Source: Bostrychus sinensis | Lineage: Eukaryota; Chordata; Actinopteri; Gobiiformes; Eleotridae | Direction of reading: 5' to 3' | NCBI GenBank assembly: GCA_020698575.1 | Contig: CM036252.1 | Coordinates: forward strand, 1,212,808 to 1,276,807 | DNA: 64,000 nucleotides | Part shown: one piece after another, positions 10,701 through 22,700 of the stretch | Layout: each line of letters opens with the position of its first letter | How positions within the stretch are numbered: position 1 is the first letter of the stretch | Notes under the pieces: generated by a model | What the model saw: the letters and a program-made list of their open reading frames with translations, nothing else | Told to the model about the DNA's origin: nothing | Databases searched by the model: none | Translations under genes and position numbers: made by a program

Positions 10701-13700
10701 GCAGCAGAGAGGCAGGAGACCAATCAGAGAGTAGGACAGGGACAGGAGACCAATCAGAGAGCAGCAGAGAGGCAGGAGACCAATCAGAGAGCAGGAGAGA
10801 GGCAGGAGACCAATCAGAGAGCAGCAGAGAGACAGGAGACCAATCAGAGAGCAGGAGAGAGGCAGGAGACCAATCAGAGAGCAGGAGAGAGGCAGGAGGC
10901 CAATCAGAGAGCAGGACAGGGACAGGAGACCAATCAGAGAGCAGGAGAGAGGCAGGAGACCAATCAGAGAGCAGGAGAGGAACAGGAGGCCAATCAGAGA
11001 GCAGGACAGGGACAGGAGACCAATCAGAGAGCAGTAGAGAGGCAGGAGACCAATCAGAGAGCAGCAGAGAGGCAGGAGACCAATCAGAGAGCAGGAGAGA
11101 GGCAGGAGGCCAATCAGAGAGCAGGACAGGGACAGGAGACCAATCAGAGAGCAGCAGAGAGACAGGAGACCAATCAGAGAGCAGGAGAGAGGCAGGAGAC
11201 CAATCAGAGAGCAGGAGAGAGGCAGGAGACCAATCAGAGAGCAGCAGAGAGACAGGAGACCAATCAGAGAGCAGCAGAGAGGCAGGAGACCAATCAGAGA
11301 GTAGGACAGGGACAGGAGACCAATCAGAGAGCAGCAGAGAGGCAGGAGACCAATCAGAGAGCAGGAGAGAGGCAGGAGACCAATCAGAGAGCAGGAGAGA
11401 GGCAGGAGACCAATCAGAGAGCAGCAGAGAGACAGGAGACCAATCAGAGAGCAGCAGAGAGGCAGGAGACCAATCAGAGAGCAGGAGAGAGGCAGGAGAC
11501 CAATCAGAGAGCAGCAGAGAGACAGGAGACCAATCAGAGAGCAGCAGAGAGGCAGGAGACCAATCAGAGAGCAGGAGAGAGGCAGGAGACCAATCAGAGA
11601 GCAGCAGAGAGGCAGGAGACCAATCAGAGAGCAGGAGAGGGACAGGAGACCAAACTCTGAGGACCCGGACTGGGGCGGGGCCTGTACCTTGTGACCTCCT
11701 CCAGACCACTGTCCAAAGTGCTCCATGGTCTCCACCAGGTCATCACACATCTTCTCTGAGAAGGCAGGGAACCAGTACACGTCAGGACAGGGCTGAGAAC
11801 AGAACCAGCACCAGGTCAGATCCAGGCCAGACCCAGGATAAAACCAGGTCAGATCCAGGCCAGATCCAGGATAAAACCAGGTCAGATCCAGGCCAGATCC
11901 AGGATAAAACCAGGTCAGATCCAGGCCAGATCCAGGATAAAACCAGGTCAGATCCAGGCCAGATCCAGGATAAAACCAGGTCAGATCCAGGCCAGATCCA
12001 GGATAAAACCAGGTCAGATCCAGGCCAGATCCAGGATAAAACCAGGTCAGATCCAGGCCAGACCCAGGATAAAACCAGGTCAGATCCAGGATAAAACCAG
12101 GTCAGACCCAGGATAAAACCAGGTCAGATCCAGGCCAGATCCAGGATAAAACCAGGTCAGATCCAGGATAAAACCAGGTCAGATCCAGGTGTAATACTTG
12201 TGTTTTGTGAGTTTCAGAGAGCCGTACCTGTTCCACAAACAACTTCTCGTCCTCAAAGATCTTGGAGTAGTTCTCGTGGATGTACTTCTCCCTCCAGTCC
12301 TGGGAACAAAGGCGGCGTCAGACCTTAAAGCGTCCTCTGTCTGCACCCATCAGGCTCTAACCCCTGCCCTCAGACTCAGACCCTCACTGCCCTGCCCTGC
12401 CCTGTGAGTCCTGACTCCTCTCTCTCAGAGCCAGCAGTAACTCCTTCAGCAGTCTGAGCCCCTGACCCCTGCGGGCCGGGAACACCCCACAGAGCCGCAG
12501 CTGTGGAGACGCCGCCGCCTGATACGTCCCGCCCGCCGCCAGGAGCCGCGACGAGGAGATAATGTGAGGTATTCAGAGCTCAGAACAGTACGACGGGTGC
12601 GTGTGACGTACCAGAGGGTTGTCGAAGATCTGCCACATGTCCGGGTGCAGCTGGGACGTGTTGAAGTTTGCGCTGGACACCAACCTTCCGAACTCGTCTC
12701 TGTTGCTCACGAACATGAAGACGCCCTGAAACACACCACACGCGGGTTCACAGAGGCTCACGCGTCACACAGTCCAGTCCTGAACAGGTTTCAATCTGGT
12801 TCAGTCCCAGTCCTGGACCAGGTTCTGAGGTTACGGTCTGAGAGTCCCATCTGAGACCCTACTGTGACGACAGAGCAGCGCTGCGCAGGACGTAACGTGT
12901 CTGGTACGACGCGCCTCTCAGAGCAGCAGCTGCAGCTACGAGGGAGCACTCCTTTACTTTTATACCTGTCGTTCTTTTTACTGAAGCCTAAAATAACGTC
13001 TGGATCACACAAAGTCTTCCTTTATTTGGGTTTAGTGTTGTCTGGATTATTAAACACCTACTGCAGCTGCTTCGTGAGCACTGGAGAAGGCTACGTCTGT
13101 TCATCATGACGACGATTAAATATGAAACACTAAGTTCAGTTCAGTCTGTAACCTCCTCATGTCCCTCGTGTCTGTTCACCAAAAACACAGGGATGGTAGG
13201 GATGTAATGATTTTTTGTAAATCAGCTAAAAATCAATGCGAAAGAAAAACATTTTGAATCGGTGTGGGGGAAAAAATTAATCGCGATGCCCGTTTAATCC
13301 AGCGCAGGCCACCGGTGTAACCTGGCTCAGGTGTTTGGTGCTAGACATCATTACCTGGCCATTTTACTTAAAAGAAACATGCATTTATATCAAGTTTTAG
13401 TTTACAGAACTCGTAAAATCACGAGCCCGACGTGCCAGGAACGTGAAAAGGCTGCACTTTATACTAGTTACTCGAAGCGACTCAGGCGTGTACTTTCTCT
13501 CCTCGGTGCGTCTCGCACAGACAGAGGAGCGCACACACAGCGCCCTCATTCACAGAGGAACAACAACAACACCAGGCCCAGGACAGAGACATCTGCAGGT
13601 TTTATTTAGGCTGCACCTGTTTGCTTCGTTTACCATCGTTCAGAAAGTAGCTTGTTGTTAGCTGCGAGCTAAAGCAAAGCCAAGTGGCTAACAACAGCTA

Positions 13701-16700
13701 AAGTTTATCTGAAGTTTCAGTGGCCCCTCCCCCGGAGCGTTTCCATGGAGATCAGAGTCTTTACTGAGGATGTGTCTTTCCTCTCTGATATTTTTATAAA
13801 ACCTGACTTTTATTAGACCCAGTTTATATTTCTGAGGAGTGGATTTATGATAAACTGCTTCTCTGTGCGTTGCTTTCCTCTAAAGTCTCTGTTTTTGGAG
13901 GAGAGCAGAAAGATGTTAATAAAAGTCACTAACGAATTATGTTATATATTTTTGTAATTTTTACATGTTATTGTTTTAATATCTACTTTTTAATTACATC
14001 TCAGTAATTATGAAATCTACAACAATTTAAGTTTTATCAGGAGACACAAATAGGCTCCGTTAAAAAAATGTTGGTCATAATTATACTGCAAGTCTGCTAA
14101 TAAAAATCGAAAAAAATCGCAATCGTGAACAGAAAATCATGAATCGAATCGTGACTTCAGTGAATCGTTACATCCCTAAGAGATGGTCCACTTTATGATT
14201 TAAACTAAAAGGAAACTCAGACAGGGAGCAGCAAAGTTCTCAGACTGCAGGCTGCAGGCGTGAACTGTGCGGCCCAGGCCGATGCACGGGAGGTTCAGGA
14301 AGATAACGAAGATAACGCTCTGCTGAGATCGTCAAACACAAGATAAAAACCAAGGACACTCCTCTCTCAGGGCCCTCTCCTTTTTCTGCAGCGCCCGCTA
14401 CGCTGTAACCTGTGAGAACTCATTAAAGCTTCTGATCGGACCACGCTTCTTCATCGTCCTCTTTGATGCCAGAAAATGAACAATTCTTACAAAAGGTTCA
14501 AGAAAATGTTCCGAATGTGCGTCCCTGGTCAGTTTCTGTGCTCCTCTGACTGGTCGGTTTACCTGATCTCTGACGCTGCGGCAGAAGACCATGTCCGAGT
14601 CCATGTCCTTGTCCGTGAAGAGCTGGACCTGGGCCAGTTTGGTCCTGAGGATGGAGCCTTGGATCAGGTAGACCTGGGTGAGGTACGGCACGTTCCACAC
14701 TCCTCTGGGACACAGAGACGTCACAGTAAAGAGGCAGGTAAACAAGAGAGCTTTAATACAAGATTATATTCAGGTCAGTCACTGATTAAACCTGGTGTGG
14801 GTCCAGGTCTCTGTTTAGATTCAGTTTCAGTCTGCGTTCCAGTGGAGGGCAAAGGTGAGTACAGACGTGACCAACCGCTAGCAGCTTAAAGTAATTTCAT
14901 TAAATATGTTGCTGCATGTACAGTGCTGTGTAACGGCTGCCCCCTACTGAGAGAGGGTTTAACAGCACAAAGCCACATCATTTTACTACAGACTTTGTTT
15001 TCACTGCTGAGCCTCTGTGGAAACACAGACTCAGCCTGAGTACACTCCAGCTGACGCTCAGAGGAGTACCCTCTTACCTCTCTACGGTCTCCTGTATGGG
15101 AACATTTTAGCTTCCCCGTCAAGATCAATGACAGCAAAGAGAACAAGACGAGCGCCGTGCGTCAGCGCAGAGACCAGGACTGCAGCAGGCAACGCATCCA
15201 ATTTGTTACTGCGCTAAAAACTGCATCACCCGACTGTAAACGGCAGATTATACTTTTAAGCTTTTATCAAGTCATTCATCGAGCTAAGCTATAACTTACA
15301 TGGACACATGGTTTAGACCTGGTTGGTATGACTCTCGCTTTGAGAATCTAAATGTTTCATTTTTAGTTTAGACTGGATTAAACACGAGTTAACAAGACGC
15401 ACACCGGCCTCACGCAGACGCACACCGGCCTCACGCAGACGCACACCGGCCTCACGCAGACGCACACCGGCCTCACGCAGACGCACACCGGCCTAAGGAG
15501 AGGCCTAAGGAGAGTCCTAGGGAGAGTCCTAGGGAGTGTCCTAGGGAGAGTCCTAGGGAGAGTCCTAGGGAGAGTCCTAGGGAGAGTCCTAGGGAGAGTC
15601 CTAGGGAGAGTCCTAGGGAGTGTCCTAGGGAGTGTCCTAGGGAGTGTCCTAGGGAGAGTCCTAGGGAGAGTCCTAGGGAGAGTCCTAGGGAGAGTCCTAG
15701 GGAGAGTCCTAGGGAGTGTCCTAGGAAGAGTCTCAGGAAGAGTCCTAGGAAGAGTCCTAGGAAGAGTCCTAGGGAGTGTCCTAGAAAGTGTCCTCAGGAG
15801 TGTCCTAATGAGTGTCCTAGGGCATGTCCTAGGGAGTGTCCTTACATCCTCTTGGCCTGTACGATCTCGATGTAGTCCTCAGACCTGGAGTAGAACCCTT
15901 CAGGACTCAGAGCTCCCCAGAAGTTACTCCATAGCTTCCCGTGTTTGGAGAACATCGGAGCAATCACTGACCTGAAACAGAAACAGGAGTATTAGTACAG
16001 GTATCTGTGTAGTACTGCAGTACATCTGAAGTATAATGTACTCACTTGTTCTCCTGTATGAGTATTCTGATGGTATCAGGGTTGGTCAGAGCCACGTCTG
16101 AGTCGATGCTGAAATAATAATCGCAGCCTGGGTCCTTCCTACAGGCCTCACTGAAGAAGAAACATTGGAAAAATTAACCTTTTTCCATTGTAGCCCTGGT
16201 GCTCCTAACTTTGGAAGTTTAGGAGCACCAGAAAAAATTTTGGAGCACCAAACACAATGTCTGGTATAATAATATACTGTTTTATTCCTTGATAATAATT
16301 GCCATTTTGACTTTGACTTTACACACAGGGTGAAATGAACTTTTACACTGGTTCTCCTAACTTGGACAGGTTCTTCTTTTTTGTTGCCTGGAATAACTCT
16401 GCTTCTACAGAATGTTTTAATGTACTGTCACAGACTCTGCACTACAGGCTGCAGCATAAGAGCAAGCCTATCATTTATACAGTATATAATGCCCTCATTA
16501 ACCAGTCCCACAGACTGAGGCGGGCCCTTGTGGTCAACACAGGAACTGCAGGTCAAAGTCTGAGGGTCAGAGTCATGGAGCTCAACTCAAACAAAGTCAG
16601 CTCACTAACTGTTGTAAACCTCCAGATGATAAATCCTCACTGTTCACTGTGGGGCGGAGGGCGGCCCTTCCCCCCGCCGCGGGGCGGAAGGCAGCTCTCC

Positions 16701-19700
16701 GTGCCCAGGTGAAGATCACCTGTCTCTGAATCTGCAGCAGTTATTTACGTTACTTAATTTTGGTTGCATATGCGACAAAAATGGTCGCAATTTCGAGCTC
16801 TGTGATGTCCCTCCTGGTCATGAACCTGATGTGGTTAAAGAGTCACCTACACAGCCATGGTCCGGGCCTGGTCCTCCTGCAGGTTCTCCTCTGGACCGAC
16901 CAGGACCGCCTCAGGAAACAGGGCTTTGTGTCTCTGCCAGAAACTGTCCACATGACGCTCGTGGTACACAACCTGAGAATGACAAGGACAGGTGTAAGAA
17001 GAGCGTCTCTGTCCTCAGACACACCTGTACAGGTGAGGTGTGTCTCTGTCCTCAGACACACCTGTACAGGTGAGCAGTGTCTCTGTCCTCAGACACACCT
17101 GTACAGGTGAGGAGCGTCTCTGTCCTCAGACACACCTGTACAGGTGAGCAGTGTCTCTGTCCTCAGACACACCTGTACAGGTGAGCAGTGTCTCTAAATG
17201 TCCTCAGACACACCTGTACAGGTGAGCAGTGTCTCTAAATGTCCTCAGACACACCTGTACAGGTGAGCAGTGTCTCTAAATGTCCTCAGACACACCTGTA
17301 CAGGTGAGGAGTGTCTCTGTCCTCAGACACACCTGTACAGGTGAGGTGTCTCTGTCCTCAGACACACCTGTACAGGTGAGGAGTGTCTCTGTCCTCAGAC
17401 ACACCTGTACAGGTGACGTGTCTTTGTCCTCAGACACACCTGTACAGGTGACGTGTCTCTGTCCTCAGACACACCTGTACAGGTGAGGTGTCTTTGTCCT
17501 CAGACACACCTGTACAGGTGAGGTGTCTTTGTCCTCAGACACACCTGTACAGGTGAGGAGTGTCTCTGTCCTCAGACACACCTGTACAGGTGAGGTGTCT
17601 CTGTCCTCAGACACACCTGTACAGGTGAGGTGTCTTTGTCCTCAGACACACCTGTACAGGTGAGGAGTGTCTCTGTCCTCAGACACACCTGTACAGGTGA
17701 GGTGTCTTTGTCCTCAGACACACCTGTACAGGTGATGTGTCTCTGTCCTCAGACACACCTGTACAGGTGAGGAGTGTCTCTGTCCTCAGACACACCTGTA
17801 CAGGTGAGGAGTGTCTCTGTCCTCAGACACACCTGTACAGGTGAGGTGTCTTTGTCCTCAGACACACCTGTACAGGTGAGGAGTGTCTCTGTCCTCAGAC
17901 ACACCTGTACAGGTGAGGAGTGTCTCTGTCCTCAGACACACCTGTACAGGTGAGGAGTGTCTCTGTCCTCAGACACACCTGTACAGGTGAGGTGTCTCTG
18001 TCCTCAGACACACCTGTACAGGTGAGGTGTCTCTGTCCTCAGACACACCTGTACAGGTGAGGAGTGTCTCTGTCCTCAGACACACCTGTACAGGTGAGGT
18101 GTCTCTAAATGTCTTACGTTGTTGTGGATGAACAGTCGGATGCGAGTGGAGGGGTAGTTCATGGTGGTGAGTCGGTCCAGAAACTCCTCCATGAAGGGAG
18201 TGGGCTTCTCGATGAACACAGCCACGTACACCAGGGGGAGCTCTTCATCCTGAAAACACACAGACAGGTGAGAGAAGGACACAGGACAGGAGACAGGAGA
18301 GGAGACAGAGGAGAGAGGACAGAGGAGAGAGGACAGAGGACAGGAGACAGGAGAGGAGACAGAGGAGAGAGGACAGAGGACAGGAGACAGGAGAGGAGAC
18401 AGAGGAGAGAGGAGAGGAGACAGAGGAGAGGGGAGAGGAGACAAAGGAGAGGAGACAGAGGAGAGAGGAGAGGACAGGAGAGAGGAGACAGAGGAGAGAG
18501 GAGAGGAGACAGAAAAGAGAGGAGAGGAGACAAAGGAGAGGAGACAGAGGAGAGAGGACAGAGGAGAGAGGACAGAGGACAGGAGACAGGAGAGGAGACA
18601 GAGGAGAGAGGACAGAGGACAGGAGACAGGAGAGGAGACAGAGGAGAGAGGAGAGGAGACAGAGGAGAGGGGAGAGGAGACAAAGGAGAGGAGACAGAGG
18701 AGAGAGGAGAGGACAGGAGAGAGGAGACAGAGGAGAGAGGAGAGGAGACAGAAAAGAGAGGAGAGGAGACAAAGGAGAGGAGACAGAGGAGAGAGGAGAG
18801 GACAGAGGAGAGAGGACAGAGGAGAGAGGACAGAGCAGAGAGGAGAGGAGACAGAGGAGAGAGGACAGAGGAGAGAAGGACAGAGGACAGGAGACAGGAG
18901 AGGAGACAGAGGAGAGAGGAGAGAGGACAGAGGAGAGAGGACAGGAGACAGGAGAGGAGACAGAGGAGAGAGGACAGAGGACAGAGGACAGAGGACAGGA
19001 GACAGGAGAGGAGACAGAGGAGAGAGGACAGAGGACAGGAGACAGGAGAGGAGACAGGAGACAGGAGAGAGGACAGAGGAGACAGGAGAGAGGACAGAGG
19101 AGACAGGAGAGAGGACAGAGGAGACAGGACAGAGGAGACAGGAGAGAGGACAGAGGAGACAGGACAGAGGAGAAAGGACAGAGGAGAGAGGACAGACCGG
19201 CACGTCGTCGAGGTACAGCAGGTCGTCGTCGCAGCCTCCACAGCCGTACTCATAGGTCCAGGCTGTGGGCACGTAGTTCCCCAGGTAGTTCAACTGCAAC
19301 TACAGAGAGACAAATACAGAGATTACACCAGGACTAAACCAGGACTAAACCAGGACTAAACCAGGACTAAACCAGGACTAAACCAGGACTAAACCAGGAC
19401 TAAACCAGGACTAAACCAGGTCTAAACCAGGACTAAACCAGGACTAAACCAGGTCTAAACCAGGTCTAAACCAGGACTAAAACCAGGACTAAAACCAGGT
19501 CTAAACCAGGACTAAACCAGGTCTAAACCAGGACTAACCCAGGACTAAACCAGGTCTAAACCAGGACTAAACCAGGGCTAAACCAGGACTAAACCAGGAC
19601 TAAACCAGGACTAAACCAGGTCTAAACCAGGACTAAATCAGGTCTAAACCAGGACTAAACCAGGACTAAACCAGGACTAAACCAGGACTAAACCAGGTCT

Positions 19701-22700
19701 AAACCAGGTCTAAACCACCCAGAGGAGGCCGTACCTTGGTGGGTCCGTTCCCGTGTATGACCACAGGCAGAGTGTCGTAGGCCACGTTCCTGGCTCGGAC
19801 TCTGGCTCTCTCGAACTTCAGCACCACCTCGTCTGGAACACAGCCACAACAGCACAGTAATCTGATCAAAACACGGCTTTTAAGACCTTTTTAAGAGTTT
19901 TTAGTAAGGGTGCTCCGATCAGGGTTTTTGAGGCCGATCACCGATCACCGATCAGCCTCTGCTGTGATCGGCCGATACCGATCATGACCGATACCGATCA
20001 CGTGGTCTTCAATGTAGTAATGTATTGTATGCAGGCTATTATTAGTTCCATTTGAAAAATACTGTAGCCTTTGTAAATATAAAAGAACAACAAAATTCTA
20101 CTTATTTTTGTTTTAGAAGAGGTTTTGTTGCATTATTGGTCTTTAATGTGTGCCCAGTGTCTGTGGCTTTGTTTGAATGCTCCTGATGTAAAAATCAGCT
20201 GTTCTTAATTGGTTCCTTTAATGCCAGTCCGCGGGTGCAGCGCCTGTGTCCGCGTAACGCGCAGCCAAACCAGGTTGAAACACAGTGGACTAAAGAGCAG
20301 ACAGCTCCTGCTGCCAGTTTTGACAACGTCTGAATGAAGAAAACGTGCAAAGAGAGCAGAGAAGACAACGATGAAAGGTGCTCCTCTCAGACTCACGGGG
20401 GACACATGGGCTGCCTTTTTACTTTCTCTTTCCATCAGCAGCCATTTGGTGCAGTTTAAGCCACAAAACGCACAGTTTTCTCCGCGCAACAAGACACAGG
20501 CAGACTCTGAACTTTCTTAATCCTTTTAACGTAACTGTTAGCGGGTTAGCTGTAGCTCTATTTACGTTGGTGTTTGCAAATACACGCACTGCTGCGCCTC
20601 GGTTCTGTCCCGTGCGCTCCTAAAGCAGGCGGGGACACAGCGGGGACACAAAGCAGCGCCTCCAGGGCAGGTTTGTGTTCGTTATAACCAGGGCTTAACT
20701 TAAAAACACTGCTAAAATAACGCTACTGCTGTTTAATCAAACCGGAGTTGCAGGACAGTAAATGTGAGAGCCTCACGTGTTTATTGTAATTTGATCGGCC
20801 CTTCTGATCGGCCCATTTTACCGATCACCGATCACTCTATTTTTAGCCATGATCGGCCGATCATGATCGGCGGCCGATCGATCGGAGCACCCTTAGTTTT
20901 TAGAGAAGGAAATTTAACATCAGCATCGTCCACAAGCAAAAGTGTACAGAAAAAAGCGGAGACCATTTGTGACTGTGAGCGCCGCAAAGCATTGTGGTCT
21001 AGGTAAGAAAAGGTCTGAGCTCTGGTGCTGGGGGAGCCTCGGAGCATTTCAGTGGAGACTCTGGGCAGCTGCATCTAACGTACGCAACATATCTGAGACC
21101 TGTTTAAATGTAGTTTTCAATTTAATTTCTACCACCGAGTCGCCTCAAAAAGCTTCTCAAACAGTTAAACACACAATCAACACATAATTAAGACCTCACA
21201 GTCCGCAGCTCGGCAAACGTAAGACTGAGACTTTTTAAGACCCTGCAGAAACTCTGTTTATTTTAAAAGCAGTGGTGTAACGATGCAGTAACTGTATCGA
21301 TGTATTGATTAGTTATTCCTACGATACAACTATATCGATCATTTTCTAGGAAGTGTGCTTTGATATGCATAGGCGAAAAAAAAAAATCAATAATATCAAT
21401 ATTAAAATAAAACCAGATATGGCTTTTTGCGTGTCATTTTTGTGTTTTTAATTAAATAAAATGTTATATTCAGGTTTTCTTCACTCTCTGCTGGACATAA
21501 TCAACTCCAGCCGCGGTGCTGCATTTGAGAGTGAACTTTTATGATTTTTGGCAACAAGCTGCTGTATTGATTACTGATATGAATCGTATCAATCCAAATT
21601 TCCCAATATTGTTCTTTAATTGTATAGAAACAATTTTAATCATCATGTATTGTATCGTCTATTTTAAAGTCAAACACAGATGAAAAAACTCCAGAGCTGC
21701 ATTAAAAAAAAAAATCCTGAATGAATCATGCATTTCAATGACAACATTTCTTCAATAAATATATTCTGTTATTCTGGTGACTTTACTTTTTTGTAAAATC
21801 AACAATGTTTTGACAAATTTTAATACCTACTCACAATATTTACCGTAATTTCCAGACAATAAGTCACATTTTTTCCATCGTCTGGCTCGGGGTGTGACGT
21901 ATTCTCAGGTGTGACTTATATATTAAAATATTTCAGGTGTTGGTTATTTTCACACTGACAGCCACCAGAGGGCGCTCTAGGCTTGTGTCCCAGCATCTGC
22001 TGCACCTGTACCACTGACAATTTAAAATGTAAACATTACCAACAACAACTTAGGCTATAAAGACAACTGAGAAAGAGCGGAATAATGTGAAATGGAACTG
22101 ATGCTGATTCTGACGACAGCCACGCAGAGGAGGAAGCGGCGCTTCGTCTACCTCCGGAGTTGGCGGAGTTGTTCAGAAGCGACACCGAGGATGAAGAATT
22201 TAAAGGATTTAGCGATTAGGAGTGAGATGGTGAGTTTGGTGAACTTGTTATATTATGTTCTTTATGCTATAGTTATGTGAATAACTGTTAATATATTACG
22301 TTAACATACGAGACACCTATTCAGTTCGTTGTTTATGCTTCATGTAGCTGAATAACCATCAATGTGTTACGTTAGCATAGCGCACACCTATTCAGCTGTT
22401 GTTCTCTATTCTATTATTACTATAACTCGCCTTTCAACATGAAATGTCTGTTCTTGGTGTGGGATTTTGTAAAATAAATTTCACCCAAAAAATGCGACTT
22501 GTATACGTTTTTTTCTTCTTCATTATGCATTTTTTGGCGAGTGCGACTTATACTCGAGAGACACTTATAGTCAGGAAAATATGGTAATACTTTTAAGGCC
22601 TTGGTTTTGATAAGATCAGGTTTAATACTGTTTTAATGCTTTTAAGACCTTGGGGATACCCTGTGTATTGTTGGCTGTTGTTCAGTCCTCGTCAGTAAAC

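Noticed and set aside
7297..11650. CRISPR-like array of about 30-bp repeats
   Set aside because: The repeats are contiguous with no unique spacers, in a vertebrate intron.
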